64,000 nucleotides of DNA from Bradyrhizobium sp. ARR65 (GCF_000472385.1 NZ_AWZU01000007.1:1-64000), one strand, 5' to 3'; counted from the first letter of the stretch, positions 47,072 through 55,279 are shown. Notes: generated from the sequence alone by a model not told the origin. Translations and numbers: made by a program.

Positions 47072-47818
47072 ATGGACAATGCAACTGAAGGCGTGCTCGC
47101 CGGACGACGGGTCCTCGTCGTGGAGGACGAGTATTTCCTCGCCGATGATCTTAAGCGGCTGCTGGTCCAAGAGCGCGCACACGTTCTTGGACCCGTACCC
47201 ACGTTGGCCCACGGGCTTTGCACGATCGAGGCGGAGCCGCAAATCGATTGCGCCGTCCTCGACATTGGTCTCGGCGGAGAGAACGTGTTCGCGATCTGCA
47301 GCGCGCTGGCCGAACGAGACATCCCTTTCCTCTTTGCCACCGGCTTCGGGCGTGCGCACATTCCCAGCGAGTTTGAAAATATCTTGCGGCTGGAGAAACC
47401 GATTGAGCCGACAGGATTGCGCTGCGCGCACTGGTCCGGCCCTCGCAAGCCTGAGCCGCGGCTTTCCCCCAGTTCCCTCTCGCCGTGGATTTCTGCGTCC
47501 GGAACGAAAGCACGTCTCTCGTGTTGGCCAGCGGGCAATGATCAGGAGAAGGAGGACAAAATGAAGCTGGTAGGCAAGACCCTTGCAAGCGCGGTAACCG
47601 TTGCGGGGTTGTTGGCCATCTCGAGTGTGAGCGCGTCCGCCGCGATCGTCTGCAGCGGCAACGTGTGCTGGCACACGCAGGAAACCTATCGCTATCCGCC
47701 GGAGGCGAGGGTCATCATCCATGATGACGACTGGCGGTGGGGCCCCAACGAGCATTACGTCTTCCGCGAGCATGAGGGGCGCGGCTATTGGCGTGGCGAT
47801 AGTTGGGAATCCTGGTAA
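47072..47818 (+). CDS. Response-regulator receiver, reading through into the next gene
   Basis: The receiver occupies about residues 10-115 and has all key residues: acidic pair in VVEDEYFLADD, phospho-Asp in CAVLDIGLGGE, Thr in FLFATGFG and Lys in LRLEKPIEP. After that the frame continues without a stop through about 50 residues of low plausibility and into the secreted protein that starts at 47561, giving 248 residues in all. A TGA at 47452-47454 in another frame would end a normal-length receiver, so a small indel near 47430 is likely. It is divergent from the Crp/kinase genes. Confidence 0.65.
   Translation: MDNATEGVLAGRRVLVVEDEYFLADDLKRLLVQERAHVLGPVPTLAHGLCTIEAEPQIDCAVLDIGLGGENVFAICSALAERDIPFLFATGFGRAHIPSEFENILRLEKPIEPTGLRCAHWSGPRKPEPRLSPSSLSPWISASGTKARLSCWPAGNDQEKEDKMKLVGKTLASAVTVAGLLAISSVSASAAIVCSGNVCWHTQETYRYPPEARVIIHDDDWRWGPNEHYVFREHEGRGYWRGDSWESW
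47561..47818 (+). CDS. Small secreted protein of unknown function
   Basis: 85 aa with a clear signal peptide (VAGLLAISSVSASAA) and a short Trp/His/Tyr-rich mature part containing two cysteines (CSGNVCWHTQE) and the repeated-looking REHEGRGYWRGD. A strong AGGAGG lies 7 nt before the ATG, which shows it is a separate gene even though the upstream receiver frame runs into it. Terminator follows at 47847. Confidence 0.78.
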   Translation: MKLVGKTLASAVTVAGLLAISSVSASAAIVCSGNVCWHTQETYRYPPEARVIIHDDDWRWGPNEHYVFREHEGRGYWRGDSWESW

Positions 47819-47846
47819 AGCTCCTTACGCGAAAGCCTTCGAGGAG

Positions 47847-47867
47847 GCCGCCCATCGGCGGCTTTTT
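47847..47867 (+). terminator. Rho-independent terminator
   Basis: GCCGCC (47847-47852), loop CATC, GGCGGC (47857-47862), then a T-run (47863-47867), 29 nt after the secreted protein stop. Confidence 0.85.
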
Positions 47868-47885
47868 CGTTCACGAGCACACACT

Positions 47886-47916
47886 GACGGCTCCGGCGTG
47901 AAGCGCCGGAGCCGTC
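47886..47916. terminator. Second strong hairpin in tandem
   Basis: GACGGCTCCGGCG (47886-47898) and CGCCGGAGCCGTC (47904-47916) are perfect 13-bp arms with a 5-nt loop, followed by TCTTT. It may back up the first terminator. The rest of the 326-nt gap up to 48145 shows nothing else. Confidence 0.6.
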
Positions 47917-48144
47917 GTCTTTGGATGCAACCGGCGTTCCGGGAGGATGAAGCCGGTTGCGCAAAAATGACGTTGCGCGGCGGCGATCGTTCCTAGCGGC
48001 GCCCGTTGTCCGTCGTTGACCTTTGTGAGCGACCTCTTGTCCATCGTGCGGGTCTGAAAGCCGACGAGACAATCGCGATGAGCGCTCGCGAAAAGGCGCG
48101 TCGCGAATCTCGCACCGCTGATACGCCAGCTCGCAGATCCGCCA

Positions 48145-48507
48145 TCACGCGACGGGTACGCCGTAATAGGCGTTGAGCGCCCTGTTCCTGGCGACGTCGC
48201 TCCAGTTCCACTCGCTGCCCTCGCTATACTTCGGCGCGCCGCGCAACTGCTGCTCGGTGATGCCGGTGACATAGCCGCCAAGCCGCGTATCGTATTTGAG
48301 CGACTGCCATGGCAGCGGATAATGGTCATTTCCAAGCCCCAGAAAACCGCCGAAGCCGAGCACCGCGTAGGATACCCTCCCGCTGACCTTGTCGATCATC
48401 ACTCGTTCGATCGCGCCGATCCTGCTGTCATCGGCGCCGTACACGGCAGTCCCCTCGACCTTGTCGCTGCCGATCAGATTGCCGGTTTCGCGTTCGTCGA
48501 TAGTCAT
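48145..48507 (-). CDS. PRC-barrel domain protein
   Basis: 120 aa with one PRC-barrel: DSRIGAIERVMIDKVSGRVS at about residues 28-47 and GNDHYPLPWQSLKYDTRLGG after it. No signal peptide. The ATG at 48507 has GGAGG 6 nt upstream. It carries a perfect EcfG-type promoter. Such proteins are common members of the general stress regulon. Confidence 0.85.
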   Translation of the reverse strand: MTIDERETGNLIGSDKVEGTAVYGADDSRIGAIERVMIDKVSGRVSYAVLGFGGFLGLGNDHYPLPWQSLKYDTRLGGYVTGITEQQLRGAPKYSEGSEWNWSDVARNRALNAYYGVPVA

Positions 48508-48538
48508 TGCAGCCTCCATGCAAGTCATTGATTCGTGC

Positions 48539-48563
48539 AACGAGGCGCGGTGCCGCCGGTTCC
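48539..48563 (-). promoter_or_regulatory. Perfect EcfG-type promoter before the PRC-barrel gene
   Basis: On the minus strand GGAAC (48563-48559), 16 nt, and CGTT (48542-48539), 32 nt before the ATG at 48507. Confidence 0.7.
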
Positions 48564-48594
48564 GGGCGGCTTTCACGATCATCGCATGAATTTA

Positions 48595-48620
48595 GGAACC
48601 AATGCTTGCTGGACGGAGTT
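48595..48620 (+). promoter_or_regulatory. EcfG-like promoter before the gene at 48658
   Basis: GGAAC (48595-48599), 17 nt, AGTT (48617-48620). One spacer base and one -10 base away from consensus. It stands back to back with the PRC-barrel promoter. Confidence 0.4.
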
Positions 48621-48657
48621 CGCGGTTCGCGAGAGATCGCAAATCCGGGAAACTGTC

Positions 48658-48924
48658 ATGTCCGCCTGGTTCAACGACCACGACGCTCCGCTTCTGGTGG
48701 AGGACGCGGTCCAGATCGCCTTCAACTTCCTCGCGCGTTCCGGCGAAATCGACGATCCCGCCGAGACGGTCGGATTCCTGGCGGACAAAGTCCAATTCAT
48801 GATCAGCCAGGGCCAGCGCAACAAGCTCGCATTGGCCAACCGCGCCATTGCCGCTTTTCAACGCTACCGCCAAGCTCGCACCACAGAATTATCACTGCTG
48901 TTCGGTCAGGGTGGCCTGCCCTGA
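48658..48924 (+). CDS. Small helical protein of unknown function
   Basis: 88 aa, start MSAWFNDHDAPLLVEDAVQI, predicted all-helical and soluble, no motif recognised. The start at 48658 has GGGA 8 nt upstream. It lies divergent from the PRC-barrel gene and shares the stress-type promoter region. Confidence 0.68.
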   Translation: MSAWFNDHDAPLLVEDAVQIAFNFLARSGEIDDPAETVGFLADKVQFMISQGQRNKLALANRAIAAFQRYRQARTTELSLLFGQGGLP

Positions 48925-48929
48925 TACGC

Positions 48930-49133
48930 TCAGCCCGTCGGGGCATCTCCGCTTTCGTCCGCCGTCATGCCGGACCCGGGCGTCTTCTCAGCATCATTCA
49001 ATTTTGGATCGCGCGTCGCTTCGCGCGAGACCGACTTTTGCGGATTGGCCTTGTGGACCGTCTGCGCGCGCTTCTTGTCGGCCGGCTGTTCTTCCGCCTT
49101 GTCGCGGGCAATTCCTTGACCCGAGTTCTTCAT
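48930..49133 (-). CDS. Small charged protein of unknown function
   Basis: 67 aa, highly hydrophilic and probably disordered (KAEEQPADKKRAQTVHKANP), with no Cys. AAGG stands 8 nt before the ATG. It is 20 nt after the DUF6894 gene on the same strand, so the two are likely co-transcribed. I recognise similar small proteins in Bradyrhizobium but no function. Confidence 0.65.
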   Translation of the reverse strand: MKNSGQGIARDKAEEQPADKKRAQTVHKANPQKSVSREATRDPKLNDAEKTPGSGMTADESGDAPTG

Positions 49134-49153
49134 CGCTTCGCCTTTTCCTATCC

Positions 49154-49372
49154 CTAATGAATGATCTCGAGCGGTAATCGAAAGACCTCTTCGCCATCCT
49201 CGTTGGTGACGAGAATGAAATAGTGCCGGCCTTTCAACTCGGGCCGCTCGTCCAATATCCGCCGCGCGATGTCATCCGCGGAGTCCAGCGCCTCGATGTC
49301 GTCATGCAGCTCTGCGCCGCCCTCATCCAGGATCGTCTTTGTATTCACGAGATCGAAATGATAGAGCGGCAT
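49154..49372 (-). CDS. DUF6894-type small protein
   Basis: 72 aa: MPLYHFDLVNTKTILDEGGA at the start and a C-terminal FRLPLEI, typical of this small rhizobial family. Excellent AGGAGG upstream of the ATG. A GGAAC-N16-CGTA site lies about 100 nt upstream. Function unknown. Confidence 0.75.
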   Translation of the reverse strand: MPLYHFDLVNTKTILDEGGAELHDDIEALDSADDIARRILDERPELKGRHYFILVTNEDGEEVFRLPLEIIH

Positions 49373-49472
49373 TCTCTCCTCCTTGGCCCGGCGACGTTCT
49401 CTTGGTTGGCCGCTTTGATCGGAACCGCGACATCGCGCCTGAGAGAGAAAGCGGCGCCGGAAGCCCTAAGCT

Positions 49473-49497
49473 TACGCTGTGCGCCGGCAAACGTTCC
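49473..49497 (-). promoter_or_regulatory. EcfG-like promoter before the DUF6894 gene
   Basis: Minus strand GGAAC (49497-49493), 16 nt, CGTA (49476-49473); the last -10 base differs from consensus. Confidence 0.4.
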
Positions 49498-49576
49498 CCC
49501 GCCTGCCCCTGTCATAAGTTAACGACGGGCACCCTCAGAGGGCCTAGCATGCCCTCAACCAAGCCGGGTACAACCT

Positions 49577-49783
49577 ATGCAAAAAAAGAAGAGAAACAGG
49601 TCTCGGCCCACCGAGACTTTCGAAATGCGTCTGGAGAGATACGCCGACAACGCGCGGGAGACCGCACGTCGGATGCCTCCGGGGAAAGAGCGCGACGCGC
49701 TGATGAAGAAGGCGGTGCAGGTCGACAACGTACTGGCCGTCACCGAATGGCTGGCGACGCGGAATGATACAAGTTCGAAATAA
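49577..49783 (+). CDS. Small basic protein, paralogue of 56558-56758
   Basis: 68 aa, Arg/Lys-rich. It shares the spaced pattern RLxxxAxxAR, then GxERDxLxxKAxQ, then WL with the protein at 56558-56758, so the two form a tiny family. No strong ribosome site; start at 49577 is tentative (49625 possible). The 356 nt from 49784 to the SDR gene at 50140 show no further gene or clear signal. Confidence 0.6.
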   Translation: MQKKKRNRSRPTETFEMRLERYADNARETARRMPPGKERDALMKKAVQVDNVLAVTEWLATRNDTSSK

Positions 49784-50139
49784 GGCGAGAAGAACGGGGA
49801 GGTGATCGAACACAAGTTTGATCAACTACACTGACCTACATGAGGCTTGCGTTGGATCGCGTTTTACGAAAGCACGGCGAATGGCGAAAGCCACGCGGGG
49901 TCCAAGCGTATCGCAAGAGAGATCATCAAATCTGCAGGCAGAGAGCAAGCGGCGCTGAGCAAATTGACCGCCGCCGGCCATCGTACCCCAGCACCACAAT
50001 CAACAGCGTCCGATAGCGCTCATCCCCCCCCGTGAGCTACATCACGTTTTGGCTCGCAGCAATTTGCCGGAGCTTTACGTGTGCAGCCGAAACGTTCGGC
50101 GGCTTCGCCTGTTGATCCCCTCAACAGATGGAGAAGCGA

Positions 50140-51138
50140 ATGGCACGCACCGCGGATCCTTCAATGTCCCGCCGACAGGTCGTCGGCGGCGGCGCGACAT
50201 TGGCGGCTGCTTCTCTCGCTTCTACAACCGCGAAGGGAGACCAAGGAATGGCCGCCCAGGAACTCAGCAATCCGACGGACAAATACCCGAAGCCGCCGTT
50301 CAAGCGACAGTCGCAGCCGTGGCCCGGCCTCGCCAGCCAGATGGATCCGCGCCCCGACCATGGCGAACGCAGCTATCGCGGCTCCGGCCGGCTGGCCGGG
50401 CGCAAGGCGCTGATTACCGGCGGCGATTCCGGAATGGGACGCGCCGCCGCGATTGCCTTCGCACGAGAAGGGGCCGACGTCGCAATCAACTATTACCCGA
50501 CCGAAGAGGCGGATGCCCAGGAAGTGATCGCATTGATCCGCGCCGAAGAGCGCAATGGCCTCGCCATTCCCGGCGACCTCAGGGACGAGAAATTCTGCCA
50601 GGAGCTGGTGCGTCGCGCGGTCGACGGGCTCGGCGGCCTCGACATCGTCGTCAGCAATGCCGCACGGCAGCAGGCGCGCGATTCGATCCTCGATCTCACG
50701 ACCGAGGATTTCGATGCGACGATGAAGACCAACATCTACGCGCCGTTCTGGATCATCAAAGCGGCGCTGCCGCATCTGAAGCCCGGCTCCGTGATCATCG
50801 GCACGACCTCCGAGCAGGCCTATGATCCATCACCGGAGCTCTACGATTACGCGCAGACCAAGGCTGCCACGATGAACTACGTCAAGTCCCTCGCCAAGCA
50901 GCTCGGCCCTAAGGGTATCCGCGTCAATGGCGTGGCGCCGGGGCCGATCTGGACACCGCTGCAGGTGTCCGGAGGCGCTCCAATGGAGAAGCTGGAAAAA
51001 TTCGGCGGTCAGACGCCGCTCGGGCGTCCGGGGCAACCCGCCGAGCTTGGCTCAATCTATGTACAGCTCGCGGCGGCCGATGCGAGCTACGCCAATGGCC
51101 AAGTCTATGGGTCGGCCGGCGGCTCCGGCCAGCCCTGA
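50140..51138 (+). CDS. SDR-family oxidoreductase with N-terminal Tat signal
   Basis: 332 aa. After a twin-arginine leader (MSRRQVVGGGATLAAASLAS) comes a YghA-type SDR: TGGDSGMGRAAAIAFAREGA for NADP, SNAARQQ, and the catalytic YDYAQTKAATM. Members of this group reduce aldehydes and turn up in stress regulons. A Tat signal on an SDR is uncommon; the fold would have to be exported with cofactor. GGAG 7 nt before the ATG at 50140 decides it over 50128. Confidence 0.83.
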   Translation: MARTADPSMSRRQVVGGGATLAAASLASTTAKGDQGMAAQELSNPTDKYPKPPFKRQSQPWPGLASQMDPRPDHGERSYRGSGRLAGRKALITGGDSGMGRAAAIAFAREGADVAINYYPTEEADAQEVIALIRAEERNGLAIPGDLRDEKFCQELVRRAVDGLGGLDIVVSNAARQQARDSILDLTTEDFDATMKTNIYAPFWIIKAALPHLKPGSVIIGTTSEQAYDPSPELYDYAQTKAATMNYVKSLAKQLGPKGIRVNGVAPGPIWTPLQVSGGAPMEKLEKFGGQTPLGRPGQPAELGSIYVQLAAADASYANGQVYGSAGGSGQP

Positions 51139-51141
51139 TCG

Positions 51142-52219
51142 TCATTTTTGCGCGGGGTCGAGCAGACCCGCGCCCGGATTGTCGAGCTTACCGGCGCGAT
51201 GCAGTTGCACCGCCCGGCCGAGGGCGCGGGCGACGTTCAGCACTTCCTGCTGGAACACCACATCCTCGTCCAGCGCCTGATGCGACGTCGCATAGGGTTG
51301 CATGTAGCCGATGTAGCCATCGAGTTCGGCCATGCGGCCCGCCGAGATCAGTCCCATGTCGGTCAACCAATCGGACAACGATCGACGCAGCGTCTCCGCC
51401 CCGACAGCATCGCCGTGGGGCGATGATGCCGAAGTAACGGCCCGCAAGGTGTCGCGGATAGGGCCAGCCCTTCAGCTCCAGCGCCTTCGCCTCCGCGGCA
51501 TGCTTTCCATGCGTCGAAGAAGGATCCGGGTTACCTCCGTCCGCGCAAACCAGCCGATCCACCATGGATTTCAATCCGGCCGGTGCGTGATACCAGTTCA
51601 CGGGCGCGACAATCAGGATGCCGTGGGCGGCGACCCAGAGCGGATAGATTTCGTTCATCCAGTCGTCGGTCTGGCCCAGTGAGTAGTTCGGATAGCAACT
51701 GCAAGGCCAGTGACACAGCGCCATCGAGGTTGCGACGCAGGACTTGCAGGGATGAATCTGCTTTCCGAACTCGGACGCAAGACGCGACAGATCCAGGATA
51801 TCCGTCGCAAAACCCATTTCGTTGAACACGGGCTCGGCGAGTTTCACGAGCCGCCACGTCTTCGACATCTCGCCCGGACAAGTGTGCTCGCTGCGCGAGG
51901 AGCCGTTGATGAGCAGAATGCGTGGATTTTCGTGCAAGTCATCGTGCCGCCGCTGCGCTGCCAGCACCGCCTCGCGCGCGGCGAGCCAATCCACCGCGAT
52001 TTCGTAATCCGGGTCGGCAAATCCGGGGCCGGCCTTGCGCGTGACCGGCGCCTTGCGCGAATGGCTGTAGGCGTCCCAGGCCGCAGCAATGATTGCATCA
52101 ATCTCGCGTTGCAGAGGGCGAAACACCGGGTCGATGAAACGGCGGCGATAACGACGCTCGAATTCCTCACGCGACAGTTTGACGGGCGGCATGCCCTTGC
52201 GGACGTCAGGGTCACTCAT
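51142..52219 (-). pseudogene. NADPH-dependent FMN reductase (flavodoxin-like), frameshifted
   Basis: The first frame (from ATG 52219) gives about 265 residues with the flavodoxin core ILLINGSSRSEHTCPGEMSK and IVAPVNWYHAPAGLKSMVDR. It then loses homology after HLAGRYFGII. The continuation HGDAVGAETLRRSLSDWL to the end at 51142 lies one base out of frame. The break falls in a run of four G (51417-51420, plus strand); removing one G restores IIAHGDAVG. This is a +1 indel in a homopolymer: a real pseudogene, a sequencing error, or slippage. The intact protein would be about 358 residues. Convergent with the SDR gene, 3 nt apart. Confidence 0.8.
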
Positions 52220-52265
52220 GCTCTATCGTATCCACGCGCAGGACGACCCGCCGCCTGAACCGCCA

Positions 52266-52811
52266 TCAATCCCGCTTCTTGTTGTCCAGCGCCTCCGCCA
52301 TTTCGAGATGATGCTGAAGGGTCGGAAGCGTCTTGCCGGCCCAATCCTTGAGCTTGGCATTATCGCCGGATTTCGAGTAGCGCTGGAACAGCGACACCGC
52401 GTCCTTGTGCGCGCTCACCTGCATCGAATCATATTCGTTGGCGAAATCCGCAGGCTTGGTGTCGCGCAGCTTGTCGAGCTTCTTCTGGTAGGACGAATCC
52501 ATCGTACTCGGGATCTGCGCCTTGACGTCGCCGCTGTTGACCAGTCCCTTCAGTTCGGACGTGGTCTTGGTGTGATCGGTGATCATCTGCTGCGCGAATT
52601 TCTTTTCGTCGGCGTTGCCCTTATCCTCTGCGATCTTGGCCGTTGCGATTTCGAGCATGTCGCTGTTCGCGACTTCCTTGACGAAATCATCCGTGCTGGG
52701 GCTGACACCGAGAACGGAATTGACGCCGGTCTTTTCGCCCACCGATTGGGCGAGACCCGCGGGCACGGCAAGCATCGTGGCAACCGCAGCCGAAATAATT
52801 AACTTACGCAT
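52266..52811 (-). CDS. DUF4142 family exported protein
   Basis: 181 aa with a signal peptide (cut near PAGLAQS) and a DUF4142 helical bundle: STDDFVKEVANSDMLEIATA, KKFAQQMITDHTKTTSEL, and the closing LKDWAGKTLPTLQHHLEMA. GGAGGACC stands before the ATG at 52811. The family resembles ferritin-like bundles and is often stress-induced. A relative is at 53359. Confidence 0.85.
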   Translation of the reverse strand: MRKLIISAAVATMLAVPAGLAQSVGEKTGVNSVLGVSPSTDDFVKEVANSDMLEIATAKIAEDKGNADEKKFAQQMITDHTKTTSELKGLVNSGDVKAQIPSTMDSSYQKKLDKLRDTKPADFANEYDSMQVSAHKDAVSLFQRYSKSGDNAKLKDWAGKTLPTLQHHLEMAEALDNKKRD

Positions 52812-52943
52812 TTTGGTCCTCCAGAAGGGATTGTCGCCACCCAATTCTGGAGTCGCGGCCTTAGTTCCTATAGCCTACCGGGTCGCAAAGCGCGCCGCAG
52901 CGCAACCACCTGGTATGCGCCGTCAAGGAAAGCTCGCGCCGGG

Positions 52944-53078
52944 CTAGATCCGCGTGATTGGCGGCGATGCCGACGACGAGGCCATGTGCACCTGCCTAAT
53001 CGTCGTCACCGCCGCGATGGTCGCGGAAATGCCGAAGGCAATCATGAGGCCTATAAGGGCGCGCCGTACTCCCGTCAT
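52944..53078 (-). CDS. Very small membrane protein
   Basis: 44 aa with one hydrophobic helix (IGLMIAFGISATIAAVTTI). The ATG at 53078 overlaps the stop of the next gene (ATGA), suggesting translational coupling. Function unknown. Confidence 0.45.
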   Translation of the reverse strand: MTGVRRALIGLMIAFGISATIAAVTTIRQVHMASSSASPPITRI

Positions 53079-53263
53079 GCGGCCTCCTTCGGACCGGGAG
53101 GCAGCGGGGGAATCTCCCCGTCCAACCAATCCTGCTCATCTGCCAAGGCCGCCCATGCCTGCGCCATGCGCATATAGCGCCTATATGCCGGCTGGCCTTC
53201 CGCGCCTTCCGCAAGCTGCAAGCAGTTCTCGGCGTTCTCTCGGAATATGTCTGACTGTTTCAT
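53075..53263 (-). CDS. Small helical protein of unknown function
   Basis: 62 aa beginning MKQSDIFRENAENCLQLAEG, a pattern I recognise from many short Bradyrhizobium proteins, with LADEQDWLDGEIPPLPPGPK at the end. Ribosome site is weak; an in-frame start at 53302 is possible. Coupled by ATGA to the 44-residue membrane protein. Confidence 0.62.
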   Translation of the reverse strand: MKQSDIFRENAENCLQLAEGAEGQPAYRRYMRMAQAWAALADEQDWLDGEIPPLPPGPKEAA

Positions 53264-53326
53264 AGACAAAGAGGTGGTAACGAACCTCGCAACCTCAACC
53301 ATCTCTTACGCGATCGTAATGCACCC

Positions 53327-53351
53327 GGAACCTGCGGCGAGGCCTCCGGTT
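53327..53351 (+). promoter_or_regulatory. EcfG-like promoter placed right before a start codon
   Basis: GGAAC (53327-53331), 16 nt, GGTT (53348-53351). The ATG at 53359 is only 7 nt downstream, so transcription from it would give a leaderless or nearly leaderless mRNA. Confidence 0.4.
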
Positions 53352-53358
53352 GATCCGC

Positions 53359-53886
53359 ATGTTCAAGATCCCTATCGCGCTTCTTTTCCTTGCCGGCACT
53401 ACCCAGCTTGCGACAAGCCGCGCCGAGAGTGACGCCACTATTGCGGCAGAAGCGACGCCGGCCGCCGCGGAGGTGATCGGAGAACTCTACGAGTTCGACC
53501 GGTTCCAGCAAGACGCGATCGAGAGTGCAGATGCACGCGGCAACCAGGAGATCAGGGCTTTTGCACTTGCACACGCCGATGCCGCGCAGAAGCGTGACAA
53601 AGCGCTCACCAAGATTCGGGAACAGGTGAACACCGATCCCGCGTTTGACCGCCAGGCGAGGCCGAGGCGCGCAGACCGATTGACAGCTTTGCAGACCTTC
53701 GACGGGCCGGACTACGTTCGCAATTTCTACACGGTCGAGATCGTCGAACACAGGTCCGCGATCGCTCTGCTGCAGCGCTACCTGGCGTCACCCGATAACG
53801 AAACCGTTCGTGCGTTCGCGGCCGAACAGCTACCAACGCTTTACGCGGCCCTGGAAGACGCCGAGGCCGGCCTGGGCGACGAATAG
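53359..53886 (+). CDS. DUF4142-like exported protein
   Basis: 175 aa with a signal peptide (MFKIPIALLFLAGTTQLA) and a helical bundle resembling the DUF4142 protein at 52266-52811: FALAHADAAQKRDKALTKIR, and VRAFAAEQLPTLYAALEDAE near the C-terminus. No clear Shine-Dalgarno, which agrees with a leaderless transcript from the promoter just upstream. Confidence 0.75.
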   Translation: MFKIPIALLFLAGTTQLATSRAESDATIAAEATPAAAEVIGELYEFDRFQQDAIESADARGNQEIRAFALAHADAAQKRDKALTKIREQVNTDPAFDRQARPRRADRLTALQTFDGPDYVRNFYTVEIVEHRSAIALLQRYLASPDNETVRAFAAEQLPTLYAALEDAEAGLGDE

Positions 53887-53923
53887 TTGCTGGCGCGCGA
53901 TGATCGTCATCGCATTTGTGTCT

Positions 53924-53970
53924 GAGCATGATCTGGTCGGGAAGAATCGCTGCGCGCTTCTCCGGATCAC
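53924..53970. repeat. Degenerate GAGCATGATC repeat
   Basis: GAGCATGATC is intact at 53924-53933, but the opposite arm is decayed (GGATCAC, 53964-53970). It appears to be a remnant of the element seen intact at 35592-35640. Confidence 0.45.
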
Positions 53971-53973
53971 CCT

Positions 53974-54276
53974 CTAACGCCCGACAGCGGGCTTGTTCTG
54001 CTTGTCGAGCGGAATCGTCGGGCGATTGCGCGTTTCCGGCATTGTGTCCCTGCCCTGATCGCCATTGGCGTCGCTGCCGCCCGACGTCGAGGTGCCGCTA
54101 CCGCTCGGGCCCGACTTCGCGGCGCTTCCGGTAGTCGGCGAAGTGCCCGGCGTCGCCGAGCTTGCCGCGGGGTCGCCGGTCACGGAGCCTCGCCCGCTCG
54201 GAACCTGCGATTGCGCCAGGGCTAGGCCGCCAACCAGCGTCAGCAACGCGGCGAGTGAGATCGCTGTCGCTCTCAT
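53974..54276 (-). CDS. Small secreted Gly/Ser-rich protein
   Basis: 100 aa with a signal peptide (AISLAALLTLVGGLALAQSQ) and a low-complexity mature part rich in Gly, Ser, Thr and Pro, ending TIPLDKQNKPAVGR. GGAGA stands 7 nt before the ATG at 54276. An EcfG-like site is upstream. Probably a disordered periplasmic protein; function unknown. Confidence 0.7.
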   Translation of the reverse strand: MRATAISLAALLTLVGGLALAQSQVPSGRGSVTGDPAASSATPGTSPTTGSAAKSGPSGSGTSTSGGSDANGDQGRDTMPETRNRPTIPLDKQNKPAVGR

Positions 54277-54326
54277 GACGTCTCCTTCGATTGCGTGCGA
54301 GGACGCGAATTTTCGGCTGCAGCAGA

Positions 54327-54351
54327 AACCGGCGATTCGGCGCGAAGTTCC
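54327..54351 (-). promoter_or_regulatory. EcfG-like promoter before the Gly/Ser-rich protein gene
   Basis: Minus strand GGAAC (54351-54347), 16 nt, GGTT (54330-54327), about 51 nt before the ATG at 54276. Confidence 0.45.
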
Positions 54352-54388
54352 CGCAGCAGACGGAACCTTGCGCGCGCCCGCGCGTCGA

Positions 54389-55243
54389 ATGAGCGTCACA
54401 AGGAGAAAAGCATTGCATGGCTCGCAGTTCGCTCAGCGCGACGCGGTAAGGCTGCCGCCGGCGGCGGTCGACATGTCGAGAGTAGATCACCTCCGCAAGG
54501 CCGGCGCCCGGACTGTAGCCGAGGAATGTCCGGTTGCCTTTGTCTATCACGGCACGACGACCGCGGTGGTGATGGCGACGCCCGCGAACCTGACCGACCT
54601 CGCAATCGGCTTCAGCTTGACCGAGGGCATCATCGCCAGCCCCACCGAGATCCAGGACCTGGACATCGTTCCGCACGCCGACGGCGTTGAGCTGCGCATG
54701 TGGCTTGCGACGGAAAGCGAGCGAAAGCTGCAGGCAAGGCGACGACGTCTTGTCGGCCCGACCGGCTGCGGACTTTGCGGCATCGAGAGCCTGAGCGAGG
54801 CGGCGCGCCCGATTCCGGTATTGCGTCACGCCGTTACCTTGACCCGGCGCCAGGTCAGCCACGCCGTCGAGACGCTGACGCAGGCGCAGAGCCTCAACAT
54901 GGCGACGCGAGCGACGCATGCCGCAGGCTTTTACCTGCCCGAGGGCCGGTTGGTCGCGCTGCGCGAAGACGTCGGCCGCCACAATGCGCTCGACAAGCTT
55001 GCGGGTGCGCTCGCCACCGACAATCGCGACGGCAGCAGCGGTGCCATCGTCCTGACCAGCCGCGTCTCCGTGGAGATGGTGCAAAAGGCGGCAGCGATCG
55101 GGGCCGGCGTGCTGATCGCGATTTCGGCGCCGACCGCGCTTGCGGTGCGAACGGCAAGGGCCTGCGGCATGTCTCTTGTGGGCATTGCGCGCGGCTCCGC
55201 GTTCGAGATTTTCAGCCACTCGGAGGCGATCGGAGCGGACTGA
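54389..55243 (+). CDS. fdhD: Formate dehydrogenase accessory sulfurtransferase FdhD
   Basis: 284 aa with FdhD landmarks: FSLTEGIIASPTEI, the catalytic CxxC in GPTGCGLCGIESL, REDVGRHNALDKLAGA, and TSRVSVEMVQKAAAIG. FdhD moves sulfur onto the molybdenum cofactor of formate dehydrogenase. The ATG at 54389 is tentative; a TTG at 54413 has a better AAGGAG. No formate dehydrogenase genes are here, but oxalate decarboxylase at 61581 would yield formate. Confidence 0.92.
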   Translation: MSVTRRKALHGSQFAQRDAVRLPPAAVDMSRVDHLRKAGARTVAEECPVAFVYHGTTTAVVMATPANLTDLAIGFSLTEGIIASPTEIQDLDIVPHADGVELRMWLATESERKLQARRRRLVGPTGCGLCGIESLSEAARPIPVLRHAVTLTRRQVSHAVETLTQAQSLNMATRATHAAGFYLPEGRLVALREDVGRHNALDKLAGALATDNRDGSSGAIVLTSRVSVEMVQKAAAIGAGVLIAISAPTALAVRTARACGMSLVGIARGSAFEIFSHSEAIGAD

Positions 55244-55279
55244 GCGCCCGTTGCCGCACCGGTGGTTCTGGATGCTGCG

